Part shown: piece after piece, positions 7,736 through 15,792 of the stretch
Layout: every line of letters starts with the position of its first letter
How positions within the stretch are numbered: position 1 is the first letter of the stretch
Assembly (NCBI GenBank): GCA_964514235.1
Contig: CAZEPV010000002.1
Span: forward strand, 1-64,000
Direction of reading: 5' to 3'
From: JAAYRQ01 sp035647235
GTDB lineage: Bacteria > Bacillota > Syntrophomonadia > Syntrophomonadales > Syntrophomonadaceae
Length of the DNA: 64,000 nucleotides
Program-made: the position numbers and the translations under genes
The notes under the pieces: model-generated
What the model was told of the DNA's origin: nothing
What the model saw: only the letters and a program-made list of their open reading frames with translations
Database searches by the model: none

Positions 7736-8749
7736 ATGGGGAACTTAGCCATATTAATAATTAGTTTAGGTGTTATTTTAGTTGGTGCAGAAATCTTTGT
7801 TAATGCCATTGAATGGTTGGGTTTTAAATTAAATTTATCTGAGGGGGCAGTAGGAAGTGTCTTAGCTGCAATTGGGACTGCTTTGCCTGAAACAATTATT
7901 CCCATAATTGCAATTGTATTTAGTCCTGGGACTTCAGGTCATGATATAGGGATCGGGGCTATATTGGGGGCACCTTTAATGTTGGCTAGTCTGGCCATGT
8001 TTGTATCAGGGATTTCCGTTTTGGCTTTTAGAAAAAGAAGGTTATATGAAACTAAGGTTGTTGCCGACTATACAATAATGAGTAGGGATTTAAGTTTCTT
8101 CTTAATTATATATGCAGCTGCTTTGTCTGCTGGTGCTATACCTCCACATTTGAGAAAATGGCAATTAATTATCGGCGGTTTAATGGTTTTCGCATATATT
8201 TGGTATATATTTGTAATGCTTAGTGAGGAAAGGGAGGAAAGCGATAATCACGAATTACCACGTTTCTATTTAGCTAGGCATAACGATTCTCCAGCCCTAG
8301 GTCTTGTATTGCTACAAGTATTTATTGCCCTAGCCCTAATAATCTGGGGAGCTAATTTATTCGTGGGTGCGATAACAGAGGTGGCTATCATGTTTGCAGT
8401 TCCAGCTTTTGTATTAGCCTTGATTATCACACCTATTGCTACGGAACTGCCGGAAAAATTTAATAGTGTTATTTGGATATCTAGGGGAAAAGATACCCTT
8501 GCTCTGGGAAATATAACTGGTGCTATGGTTTTCCAAAGTTCTCTAATTCCAGCTATAGGCATATTCCTAACCGATTGGCAACTAACCTCTGGTGCCCTTA
8601 TCTCTGGCATATTGGCTTTGTTGTCGAGTGGGGTGATTTATTTTGAGTTGCGTATTAAGAAACATATTAGTGCTGGTATATTGCTCCTGGGTGGTATCTT
8701 TTATATTTTATTTATATTTTTAGTATGCATAGGCTTTATCACCATGTAA
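7736..8749 (+). CDS. Sodium/calcium exchanger family (CaCA) membrane protein
   Basis: The 337-residue polytopic membrane protein carries the two internal alpha-repeats of cation:calcium antiporters: GAEIFVNAIEWLG...GSVLAAIGTALPETIIP near the N-terminus and ITPIATELPEKFNSVIWI...GNITGAMVFQSSLIP in the second half, with the acidic residue in each TALPE/TELPE motif. About ten TM helices and a hydrophilic loop near residues 160-180 (SEEREESDNH). Start ATG 7736 has AAAGGAG 8 bases upstream; the longer frame from 7670 overlaps the PHP gene and is not used. It exchanges Na+ or H+ for Ca2+ or another cation; ion specificity is not visible. Confidence 0.87.
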   Translation: MGNLAILIISLGVILVGAEIFVNAIEWLGFKLNLSEGAVGSVLAAIGTALPETIIPIIAIVFSPGTSGHDIGIGAILGAPLMLASLAMFVSGISVLAFRKRRLYETKVVADYTIMSRDLSFFLIIYAAALSAGAIPPHLRKWQLIIGGLMVFAYIWYIFVMLSEEREESDNHELPRFYLARHNDSPALGLVLLQVFIALALIIWGANLFVGAITEVAIMFAVPAFVLALIITPIATELPEKFNSVIWISRGKDTLALGNITGAMVFQSSLIPAIGIFLTDWQLTSGALISGILALLSSGVIYFELRIKKHISAGILLLGGIFYILFIFLVCIGFITM

Positions 8750-8758
8750 GTCGTTAAA

Positions 8759-8791
8759 AACAAAAAAACCGGATTTTCCGGTTTTTTTGTT
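8759..8791. terminator. Bidirectional terminator
   Basis: AAAAAAACCGGA/TCCGGTTTTTTT hairpin between converging genes. Runs of A on the left and T on the right allow termination from both sides. Confidence 0.88.
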
Positions 8792-9038
8792 AGCTAGCCT
8801 TGCTTAGCAAGGTCCTTTGTTCGACTTGTTTACCTTTGTTTAGTTTATCGTAGGCAACTTTCCAACGTACCTGTTCCTTTTCCCTTTTTTCCTTTAAATA
8901 TACCCTTAGCATTGCATATCTATCCCTAGCATTTTTCTCTACAAGTATTGTAGCTACATATAAAGCTACATAAAGTCCACCTTTAATTAGAAAGTAAATG
9001 AATGTGTAATATAAAAAGGTTACTTGCATTTCCGTCAT
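8790..9038 (-). CDS. Small membrane-anchored protein, unknown
   Basis: An 82-residue protein with one long hydrophobic segment near residues 7-31 followed by a basic, charged, probably helical tail (EKNARDRYAMLRVYLKEKREKEQ). This is the layout of a single-pass anchor with a cytoplasmic coiled tail. The ATG at 9038 has a very good AGGAGGG site 7-8 bases upstream. It lies 39 bases downstream of an even smaller membrane-peptide gene on the same strand and runs into a shared terminator. No family recognised. Confidence 0.7.
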   Translation of the reverse strand: MTEMQVTFLYYTFIYFLIKGGLYVALYVATILVEKNARDRYAMLRVYLKEKREKEQVRWKVAYDKLNKGKQVEQRTLLSKAS

Positions 9039-9077
9039 AATTTACCCTCCTCTACTTTTTTAGTAGACAATCATTTA

Positions 9078-9176
9078 TTATGATTCGAGATAAATTTTTT
9101 GGAATACATATAAGATACTGATTGTCCCGCTAAGCACAGTTACTATTATTCCCGTAGCTGCTAATAATCCAATCAT
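9078..9176 (-). CDS. 32-residue single-pass membrane peptide
   Basis: Too short for ordinary gene finding. ATG at 9176 (minus), stop TAA at 9078, with a strong GGGGGGA ribosome site. The product, beginning MIGLLAATGIIVTVLSGT, is one hydrophobic helix ending in a short YLES tail. It lies 39 bases upstream of the 82-residue membrane-anchored protein on the same strand, so the two are probably one transcription unit and may act as a pair. Function unknown. Confidence 0.55.
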   Translation of the reverse strand: MIGLLAATGIIVTVLSGTISILYVFQKIYLES

Positions 9177-9394
9177 ATCTATCCCCCCTATAATAATATG
9201 CCTAGAAAGAATAACAACTTATCATATTGTGATTATTGTAACTTATCATTATTACATGTTGTGATATTAGCTTCCTATGCTTATAATAACATCACATCTT
9301 ATTATATGCAATAGCATTTTTAAAATATTCAGTAAAGTCAATCAATTAAATAAAGATCCTTGATTAGTATCTGATTAAAGATCATTATTTAAAC
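9177..9394. other. Intergenic, AT-rich, no gene seen
   Basis: About 220 bases without a supportable frame. It should contain the minus-strand promoter of the two small membrane genes. Repeated TATCAT/TTATTA words and TTGTGAT/ATTGTGAT sequences occur at 9220-9270, but I cannot assign a site. Confidence 0.4.
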
Positions 9395-9437
9395 AAAAAA
9401 AAGCCTGGATGACATTTAGTCATCCAGGCAAAAACCG
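9395..9437 (-). terminator. Terminator of the RHH gene
   Basis: Stem GCCTGGATGAC/GTCATCCAGGC-like hairpin; read on the minus strand it is followed by eight T residues. It sits 10 bases after the stop codon of the ribbon-helix-helix gene. Confidence 0.88.
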
Positions 9438-9446
9438 AACAATTAT

Positions 9447-9629
9447 TTAATCTTCATCTAATTTTTCTTTGGGAAATTCCAAATCGACATTGAATTCTTT
9501 ACGCCATTCTTCTAAGTATTCTTCAATGAGCGTCCGTACTAGACGTGATTTGGTAGTAGCCTGATCTGCACAGGCAAAACGTAGCTCTCTGTCCACATCT
9601 TCAGGTACTACTACGGAGATGTACTTCAT
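9447..9629 (-). CDS. Ribbon-helix-helix DNA-binding protein (CopG/Arc-like)
   Basis: A 60-residue protein with a typical RHH layout: N-terminal beta strand MKYISVVVP, helix EDVDRELRFACADQ, a TKSR turn and a second helix LVRTLIEEYLEEW, then an acidic tail. Such proteins are dimeric repressors or antitoxins. No toxin gene is adjacent (the next genes are a membrane protein and YlbF), so it is more likely a stand-alone regulator. RBS GGGGGAA lies 9 bases before ATG. Repeated GTATA-ACT words at 9680-9746 upstream of the start are candidate autoregulatory operators. Confidence 0.78.
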   Translation of the reverse strand: MKYISVVVPEDVDRELRFACADQATTKSRLVRTLIEEYLEEWRKEFNVDLEFPKEKLDED

Positions 9630-9679
9630 GACGCGTTCCCCCTTTCAATTAAAAGCCGTTCTAAACCTTCTCTATACTA

Positions 9680-9746
9680 TTGTATAACTAGTTCGAGTTC
9701 TATACAATTCGCTTGGCCCACATTGTCCTAAATCTCGTATAACTCG
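9680..9746. promoter_or_regulatory. Candidate operator cluster upstream of the RHH gene
   Basis: Three related words: GTATAACTAG (9682-9691), GTATAGAACTCG on the minus strand (9694-9705) and GTATAACTCG (9737-9746). The first two form an inverted pair with TTGTATA/TATACAA arms (9680-9686, 9701-9707). They lie 50-120 bases upstream of the RHH start, where an autoregulatory promoter would be. The remaining DNA up to 10115 holds no gene I can support. Confidence 0.45.
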
Positions 9747-10115
9747 TACTTTCAAAGTCTTTTAAATATTATGCTACCAAGTTAACACCTATATAATGTT
9801 GAATAATTAGAACATTTTATCTTGTTAAACCGATAGGATTGGTAGCTAACAGGATACCATAAATATAAAATATAAATTGATTGTATTAATTACTAAATCC
9901 CCAAAGTTCAAATAAACTGGAAACCGTATTAATTAAGTAACAAATAAGACAGTTAATGATAAATTTCACAAGTTCCTTTATTACTATCTTAACATATATT
10001 TAAGCATAATCAAACGCTAATTTAAGCAAATCTTGACTATCTATTGAATTATTGTTAGTTTAAACAAAGATAATTATATTAAAGATGAATTCTTTAGAAA
10101 AAGGATGTGAAAACT

Positions 10116-10454
10116 GTGGGAGTAAATCCATATGATAAAGCACATGAATTAGCTCGGGTTATTACTAATACTGAAGCATATAAAAAATATATAGGTGCTA
10201 AACAGGAGATAGAAGGCACCCCAGAACTTATAGAAAGAATTTTAAATTTCCGTGAAAAGCAGATAGAACTCAATCGTTTACAGATGATGGGACAGGAAGC
10301 AGAGCAGGCTCTAGTAGCTCAAGTAGCTGAAGAATTTGCCCAATTAAACCAGATTCCCCAAATAGCTAATTTTTTTAATGCGGAGGTAGCTTTTATTACT
10401 TTGTTTAATGATATACAGCAAATAATTCAACAAAAGATTGAAAGTGGTTTTTAA
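10116..10454 (+). CDS. YlbF/YmcA family protein
   Basis: A 112-residue, almost fully alpha-helical protein of the YlbF family (N-terminal NPYDKAHELARVITNTEAYKKY, central EKQIELNRLQMMGQEA, C-terminal AEVAFITLFNDIQQII). In Bacillus, YlbF, YmcA and YaaT form an FeS-containing complex that stimulates RNase Y processing and the Spo0A phosphorelay; members of this family in Clostridia are less studied. The start is chosen from AAAGGATGTGA at 10100-10110, one mismatch from the ideal site, 5 bases before GTG 10116; the earlier GTG 10107 lies inside this site. Closed by a terminator. Confidence 0.78.
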   Translation: MGVNPYDKAHELARVITNTEAYKKYIGAKQEIEGTPELIERILNFREKQIELNRLQMMGQEAEQALVAQVAEEFAQLNQIPQIANFFNAEVAFITLFNDIQQIIQQKIESGF

Positions 10455-10516
10455 TAAAGGGAAATTTTGCTTTTATGCGGGTTAACTATACTTTGGAGTT
10501 TATTAGGAAAGGAATT

Positions 10517-10551
10517 AGAAGCTACTATGGTATATCTAGTAGCTTCTTTAT
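10517..10551 (+). terminator. Terminator after ylbF-like gene
   Basis: Stem GAAGCTACT/AGTAGCTTC with an 11-base loop followed by TTTATATTT. Confidence 0.75.
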
Positions 10552-10659
10552 ATTTAATGAAACTAAAAGGATAATGTATTATTATTTATATTAAATCATT
10601 TTAGTTTTCGAGCTTATTATTAATAATAATTTTTTAGTACTGCAGTTAGGGAGGGTTCT

Positions 10660-11508
10660 ATGTTCAAAATCACAAAAAAAGAAAGTCTAGCCAAAAATAT
10701 AAAATTATTTGATGTTTATGCACCTAATATTGCCAAGAAAGCCAAACCTGGTCAATTTGTAATTGTTCGTAGTGATGAAAAGGGAGAAAGGATTCCCTTG
10801 ACTATTGCTGATTATGACCGTGTAAAAGGCACCATTACAATTATTTTTCAAGAAATAGGCAGGTCCACCATAGACCTGGGTTTGTTCGAGGAAGGACAAG
10901 ACTTATTAGATTTTGTAGGACCTTTAGGTAGGCCAAGCGAATTAGAAAGATTCGGTAAAGTAGTTTGCATAGGCGGGGGTGTTGGTATTGCCCCAATTTA
11001 CCCTATTACACGTGCTTTGTACAAGGCGGACAATTATATTACTACCATTTTAGGTGCCCAAAATGACAAATCTCTATTTTGGGAAAATAAATTAAGGGAA
11101 GTAAGTAATGAAGTATTTATTACGACTGATGATGGTTCATATGGAGAAAAAGGTAGGGTTACAGATATATTATCAAATATAATTACTGTAAGCCATGTCG
11201 ATAAAGTAGTGGCTATTGGTCCCTTAGCTATGATGGAGGCAATAAGCGACTTAACTAGACCGAAAAACATCGACACTATAGTTAGCCTTAATCCTATAAT
11301 GCTAGATGGTACAGGCATGTGCGGTGCTTGTAGAGTCGAAGTGGGAAATGAAACCAAGTTTGCTTGTGTTGATGGTCCAGAATTTGATGGACATTTAGTT
11401 GACTGGCAGAATGCGAAACAAAGAGCCCTCATGTTTAAAAAAGAGGAAGAAATAGCTTTGAATTATGCTTGTAATTGTCATGGTAAAGGGGAAAGTAATC
11501 ATGTCTAA
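10660..11508 (+). CDS. nfnA: NfnA, FAD/NAD-binding subunit of ferredoxin-dependent NADP+ transhydrogenase
   Basis: The 282-residue protein has the ferredoxin-NADP reductase fold of PyrK/sulfide dehydrogenase beta subunits: flavin-binding region RIPLTIADYD near 45, GPLGRPSE near 88, the NAD-binding VCIGGGVGIAPIYPITRAL near 104-122, and a [2Fe-2S] cysteine set in GMCGACRVEV...FACVDGPEFDGH near residues 220-245. With NfnB it catalyses flavin-based electron bifurcation among NADPH, NAD+ and ferredoxin in the cytoplasm of anaerobes. RBS GGGAGGG at 10649. The next gene overlaps by 8 bases, so the subunits are co-translated. Confidence 0.9.
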   Translation: MFKITKKESLAKNIKLFDVYAPNIAKKAKPGQFVIVRSDEKGERIPLTIADYDRVKGTITIIFQEIGRSTIDLGLFEEGQDLLDFVGPLGRPSELERFGKVVCIGGGVGIAPIYPITRALYKADNYITTILGAQNDKSLFWENKLREVSNEVFITTDDGSYGEKGRVTDILSNIITVSHVDKVVAIGPLAMMEAISDLTRPKNIDTIVSLNPIMLDGTGMCGACRVEVGNETKFACVDGPEFDGHLVDWQNAKQRALMFKKEEEIALNYACNCHGKGESNHV

Positions 11509-12907
11509 AAAATCAATTGTGAAGGAAAAATACGATATGCCCCTACTTGATGCCAAGGAAAGGGTTAATTCATTCGAGGAAGTTGCTTTAGGATATGATG
11601 AGGAAACGGCTATATTGGAGGCTACTAGGTGTTTGCAGTGCAAAAAGCCTTTTTGTATCGAAGGTTGTCCTGTGGAGGTTCCTATTCCCGAATTTATTAA
11701 ATTGATTTTAGAGCGCGATTACCAAAGTGCCGCTATAAAAATAAAGGAAAAGAATAGCCTTCCTGCTATATGTGGTCGGGTCTGCCCCCAGGAGAACCAG
11801 TGTGAAAAGCATTGTATTCTAGGAAGGAAAAATGAACCAGTTGCTATAGGTAGGCTAGAGCGTTTTGTTGCAGACTGGGAAATGGAAAATAGCAACTATG
11901 CTAATTTGTCTGCAGCTAATTCTACGAATAAAAGGGTAGCCATTATTGGCTCAGGGCCTTCTGGATTAACTTGTGCTGCTGATTTAGCCAAGTTAGGACA
12001 TGAAATTACTATATTTGAGGCCCTCCATATTCCTGGTGGAGTCCTAGTCTACGGAATCCCCGAATTTCGTTTGCCTAAAAGTATTGTAGCCCAGGAAATT
12101 GATAATATTAAAAAACTTGGGGTAGATATAAAAGTTAATAGTGTAATTGGGCAACTGTGGACTATTGATGAATTACTGACTGAGGAAGGTTTCGATGCGG
12201 TCTATATTTCAACTGGGGCAGGATTACCTTATTTTATGGGTATCCCAGGTGAAAATCTTAATGGGGTATATTCCGCTAATGAATTTTTAACTCGGATTAA
12301 TCTAATGAAGGCATATAAGTTCCCAGAGTATTTGACTCCTATTAGTCCAGGCCAAAAAATTGCAGTTGTAGGCGGCGGTAATGTTGCTATGGATTCGGCT
12401 CGAACAGCTTTACGCCTAGGGGTAGAAAAGTCTTATATTCTCTACCGCAGATCTGAGGAGGAATTACCTGCCCGCTCAGAGGAGGTAGAACATGCTATTG
12501 AAGAAGGGGTTGAATTTAAATTATTGACTAGCCCCATAGAAATTCTAGGTGATGAAAAGGGACGTGTAAAAGCCGTCATATGTCAAAATTATGAATTAGG
12601 GGAAGCGGATGAATCAGGCCGTAGAAGGCCTATCCCGATTGAAAACTCCGTATATGAAATGGAAATTGACGCTCTTGTCTTAGCAATTGGTCAGGGGCCT
12701 AACCCTTTAATTAGTCTTACCACTCCTGATTTAAAAGTTAATAAACGTGGAAATATAATTACTAATGTGGCAGGTCTAACTTCAAAACCAGGCGTTTTTG
12801 CGGGGGGAGATGTGGTTAGCGGTGCTGCTACAGTAATACTAGCTATGGGAGCTGGTAAAGAGACGGCTTTGAGTATAGATAAATATTTGCAGGAGGTTAA
12901 TTTTTGA
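11501..12907 (+). CDS. nfnB: NfnB / glutamate synthase small-subunit-like (NADPH-binding, two FeS clusters)
   Basis: The 468-residue subunit starts with the double [4Fe-4S] domain of GltD-like proteins (CLQCKKPFCIEGCP near 43-56 and CGRVCPQENQCEKHC near 88-102), followed by an FAD-binding IIGSGPSGLTCAADLAKLGH near 148 and an NADPH-binding VVGGGNVAMDSARTALRLG near 288, with a C-terminal GAGKETALSID. As the NADPH-dehydrogenating, bifurcating half of NfnAB it pairs with the gene just upstream. Start ATG 11501 has AAAGGGGAAAG before it; the longer frame at 11465 reads deep into nfnA. It could be named GltA in some annotations, but no GltB large subunit is near. Confidence 0.9.
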   Translation: MSKKSIVKEKYDMPLLDAKERVNSFEEVALGYDEETAILEATRCLQCKKPFCIEGCPVEVPIPEFIKLILERDYQSAAIKIKEKNSLPAICGRVCPQENQCEKHCILGRKNEPVAIGRLERFVADWEMENSNYANLSAANSTNKRVAIIGSGPSGLTCAADLAKLGHEITIFEALHIPGGVLVYGIPEFRLPKSIVAQEIDNIKKLGVDIKVNSVIGQLWTIDELLTEEGFDAVYISTGAGLPYFMGIPGENLNGVYSANEFLTRINLMKAYKFPEYLTPISPGQKIAVVGGGNVAMDSARTALRLGVEKSYILYRRSEEELPARSEEVEHAIEEGVEFKLLTSPIEILGDEKGRVKAVICQNYELGEADESGRRRPIPIENSVYEMEIDALVLAIGQGPNPLISLTTPDLKVNKRGNIITNVAGLTSKPGVFAGGDVVSGAATVILAMGAGKETALSIDKYLQEVNF

Positions 12908-12928
12908 ATTCTATAAGGTGATAAAAAT

Positions 12929-13897
12929 ATGACGATATTTGAAAGGATGAGAAAGGTGCAAAGATTAGTAGCAATTTTAATGGTAATTGTTTTTGGCTTA
13001 TTTCTTGTAGGTTGCAATGATAATCAAGAGGAAGAAAAAGTTATTGGCCTAGTAAATGGAACTGAAATTACCCAACAGGACTTAGACCAGTATTATTTTA
13101 TGATTAAAACTGGTTATGAATCGCAAATGGGTAACGAGATTGATGAAGAAAAAGATATAGATTTAATAAATGAATTGAAGGAACGCTCTTTTGATGATTT
13201 AGTGGTTTATACTTTAGTTACCCAAGATGCCCAAAAACAAGGTATTGAAATAACCGAGCAAGAGATCAATGAAGATCTAAATAATTTTAAGGCCACCCGC
13301 GGTGAAGAAGGGTACAATGTTTTTTTGCAACAGATTGGTATGACTGAAGCAACCTTTAAGGAACAAATTAAAATGGAGAAACTCTTTATTGCCTTAAGTG
13401 AGAAGGTTGTGGGTGACATTGATATTAGTGACGAGGAAGTAAAAGCATTTTATGACGAAAATCAGGAAATTTTTGTTGAACCTTCTGGAATGGAAATATC
13501 GCATATTTTGGTTGAAAACGAAGATGAAGCTATGGATATATTAGCCCAGTTAAAAGAGGGTGGAGATTTCTCCGAACTTGCTCGGGAATTTTCTATATGT
13601 CCTAGTAAGGAAGAGGGTGGGGACTTAGGTCTAGTAAATGAAAATACATCTTTGGTGGAGGAATTCAAGGATGCAGCTCTAGAACTTAAGAATGGTGAAA
13701 TGACTGAAGTACCAGTAAAATCAGATTTTGGTTACCACATTATCAAGGCGGGTAATTTTAAGGAGGCCACACCTGTACCATATGCAAGCATTAAAGATGA
13801 TATTGCACGACAATTAGAAGCGAATAAAAAGAATGAAATCTTTGCAGATTATTTAAAAGAATTACGGGAGAATGCTGAAATTGAAGATAAACGTTAA
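12929..13897 (+). CDS. PrsA/SurA-type lipoprotein foldase (peptidyl-prolyl isomerase)
   Basis: The 322-residue protein has a lipoprotein signal: basic start, hydrophobic core, lipobox LVGC with C29 as the lipidated residue. A SurA-like N-terminal helical domain (about 35-170) follows, then one parvulin domain (about 185-280) with EISHILVENEDEAMDIL, FSELAREFSICPSKEEGGDLG and FGYHIIKAG. Parvulin-type lipoproteins assist folding of exported proteins outside the membrane. The start ATG has AAGGTGATA upstream. It follows nfnB by 21 bases and precedes a YibE/F membrane gene by 30, so all may share a transcript, though functions are unrelated. Confidence 0.87.
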   Translation: MTIFERMRKVQRLVAILMVIVFGLFLVGCNDNQEEEKVIGLVNGTEITQQDLDQYYFMIKTGYESQMGNEIDEEKDIDLINELKERSFDDLVVYTLVTQDAQKQGIEITEQEINEDLNNFKATRGEEGYNVFLQQIGMTEATFKEQIKMEKLFIALSEKVVGDIDISDEEVKAFYDENQEIFVEPSGMEISHILVENEDEAMDILAQLKEGGDFSELAREFSICPSKEEGGDLGLVNENTSLVEEFKDAALELKNGEMTEVPVKSDFGYHIIKAGNFKEATPVPYASIKDDIARQLEANKKNEIFADYLKELRENAEIEDKR

Positions 13898-13927
13898 TCT
13901 TATTAGGCTACTTTAGGGGAGGTATCA

Positions 13928-15073
13928 ATGCGAAAATCTATATTTTTGGTCATCTTATCTTTAATCCTTTTATTTGCCATAACTATGCCTGTATTTGCTA
14001 ACCCAATAGATATGCATAAGCAGGAAGAAAGATATGAAAAAGCCAGGGTACTGAAGGTAATTGATTTAACAGCTCTGGAATTAAGTGGAATGGAAGGTTA
14101 CACTATTCAGGAGCAACTAGTAACTGTAAAAGTGCTATCAGGTGATAAAAAGGGCGAGACTTTAGAAATTACCAACACTTTATCCGGAAGCAAAGGATGG
14201 GATCTGGAAGTTAAACCTAATGATAAGGTGATTTTATACGAAGTTATATATGAGGATAGTTCGTCTGAAATCTTCTTATTCGATATGGCTAGAATGCCTT
14301 ATTTAAACTACCTGATTTTGTTTTTTGTTTTATCAATTATCGTAATTGGTGGTATCAGGGGCATAAAGTCCTTGGTGGCCTTAGGTTTAACTATATTGGC
14401 TATCTACAAAATACTGCTCCCAGCCTTGCTTAAAGGGAGTTCCCCTATACTCATCACTATTTTGATTCTTATGCTAGTCACCTTAATGACAATGCTAATT
14501 ATTGCTGGTTTTACCAAAAAATCAATTTCTGCGACCTTAGGTACTATTGGTGGAGTAATCGTTGCGGGTATTCTGGCTTTGCTTATTGGTGATTTAGCCC
14601 ACTTAACTGGTTTTGCCACAGAAGAAAGCAGAATGCTTCTTCATGTGGATGGTTTAAGCATTGATATGCAGGGACTTCTATTTGCTGGAATTATTATTGG
14701 GGCTTTAGGCGCTACTATGGATGTTGCTATGTCCATAGCCTCATCTATTGAGGAAGTAAAGAAGGCTAATCCGAGTCTATCAGCCCAGGAGTTAATGCGA
14801 GCTGGCATGAATGTAGGACGCGATATAATGGGTACTATGACTAATACCCTGATATTGGCATATACTGGTGGTGCTTTACCCTTATTAATCCTTTACCTGG
14901 CCTATGATACAACCGCTATACAGATTTTCAATTCGGAATTAATAGCTACTGAAATAGTTAGGGCTATTGCAGGTAGTATAGGTCTAGTTTTTAGTGTACC
15001 CATAACTGCTTTTATTGCCAGTATCTTGGCTAATCGGCAGAGCCATCATGAGCTAAATGCCCATTATGAATGA
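13928..15073 (+). CDS. YibE/F-like membrane protein
   Basis: The 381-residue protein has a cleavable signal peptide (MRKSIFLVILSLILLF...PVFA), an extracytoplasmic beta-rich domain of about 100 residues, then seven or so TM helices beginning near residue 127 (YLNYLILFFVLSIIVIGG). The conserved YibE/F blocks GALGATMDVAMSIASSIEEV and MRAGMNVGRDIMGTMTNTLILAYTGGALPL are clear. The family is widespread in Firmicutes and its function is not established. RBS GGGGAGG at 13916. Terminator follows. Confidence 0.85.
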   Translation: MRKSIFLVILSLILLFAITMPVFANPIDMHKQEERYEKARVLKVIDLTALELSGMEGYTIQEQLVTVKVLSGDKKGETLEITNTLSGSKGWDLEVKPNDKVILYEVIYEDSSSEIFLFDMARMPYLNYLILFFVLSIIVIGGIRGIKSLVALGLTILAIYKILLPALLKGSSPILITILILMLVTLMTMLIIAGFTKKSISATLGTIGGVIVAGILALLIGDLAHLTGFATEESRMLLHVDGLSIDMQGLLFAGIIIGALGATMDVAMSIASSIEEVKKANPSLSAQELMRAGMNVGRDIMGTMTNTLILAYTGGALPLLILYLAYDTTAIQIFNSELIATEIVRAIAGSIGLVFSVPITAFIASILANRQSHHELNAHYE

Positions 15074-15100
15074 AGTTGTTGCCATTTATTTTATTAATCT

Positions 15101-15131
15101 AAAAAGATGCTGAATAAAGCATCTTTTTTTT
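15101..15131 (+). terminator. Terminator after yibEF-like gene
   Basis: Stem AAAGATGC/GCATCTTT with loop TGAATAAA and a long T run. Confidence 0.87.
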
Positions 15132-15142
15132 ATCAACTTTAT

Positions 15143-15191
15143 TTGAGACTTACAGTAAGATGAAGTAAAATATTGATAATGATTATCAATA
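15143..15191 (+). promoter_or_regulatory. fur promoter with perfect Fur box
   Basis: A sigma-A type promoter: TTGAGA (15143-15148), 17-base spacer, TAAAAT (15166-15171). Directly downstream, at the expected transcription start, is TGATAAT-G-ATTATCA (15174-15188), an exact match to the Gram-positive 7-1-7 Fur box. Binding there would block transcription, so autorepression by Fur is strongly suggested. Confidence 0.88.
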
Positions 15192-15207
15192 GCGGAGGGT
15201 GTTATAA

Positions 15208-15633
15208 ATGAATCTTGATAATGTAAAAGTAAGATTAAGCAATGCTGGTTATAAGCTTACCCCCCAAAGGAAAGCCATACTGGAAGTCTTGATAAATAAT
15301 CAGGATAAACATTTAACTGCTGAGGAAGTGCTAAATGAAGCCAGAAGGGAAATGCCGAATATTGGGATTGCAACAGTCTACAGAACTTTGGATAACCTAG
15401 TCAGCATGGATATCCTTGATAAAAACATGTTTGAAGGTGAAAGATATCGTTATGAATTATCGGACGCAGACAACCAACCACATCACCATATAATATGTCT
15501 AAAATGTAATTGTATTATTGAAGTTGAGGAAGACTTATTACATAATATGGAGGCTCAACTGGAAGCGAAAGGTTTTAAGATTATTGATCGTGAATTAAAA
15601 TTTTTTGGCTATTGTCCTAAATGTAATAAGTAA
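15208..15633 (+). CDS. fur: Ferric uptake regulator Fur
   Basis: The 141-residue protein has the Fur winged helix (YKLTPQRKAILEVLINN...NIGIATVYRTLDNLVSMDIL) and the dimerisation domain with metal-site HHHIICLKC (about 91-99) and the C-terminal structural zinc pair CPKC. Fur, PerR and Zur are hard to tell apart by sequence alone. The exact Fur-type 7-1-7 box in its own promoter, rather than a PerR or Zur box, favours iron regulation. RBS GCGGAGGGTG at 15192. It is adjacent to the minimal Suf system, which makes iron/FeS control of this neighbourhood sensible (inference; no second Fur box seen before sufC). Confidence 0.88.
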   Translation: MNLDNVKVRLSNAGYKLTPQRKAILEVLINNQDKHLTAEEVLNEARREMPNIGIATVYRTLDNLVSMDILDKNMFEGERYRYELSDADNQPHHHIICLKCNCIIEVEEDLLHNMEAQLEAKGFKIIDRELKFFGYCPKCNK

Positions 15634-15792
15634 TATAAAATTAAAGGGGTTTTAATAAAGACTACATTTTCCTTTGTATTTATTAAATTAAGACTTTATT
15701 ATCTAATTAAATTTAGTTATCATATAAGCGCACTGCTAGTTATGCTACAATGAATGGGATACAGTTAATTAATAATAATGGAGGAGAAGCAT

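Noticed and set aside
9447..9629. Toxin-antitoxin module
   Set aside because: The RHH protein has no adjacent toxin-sized partner on its strand; neighbours are a membrane protein and a divergent YlbF gene.
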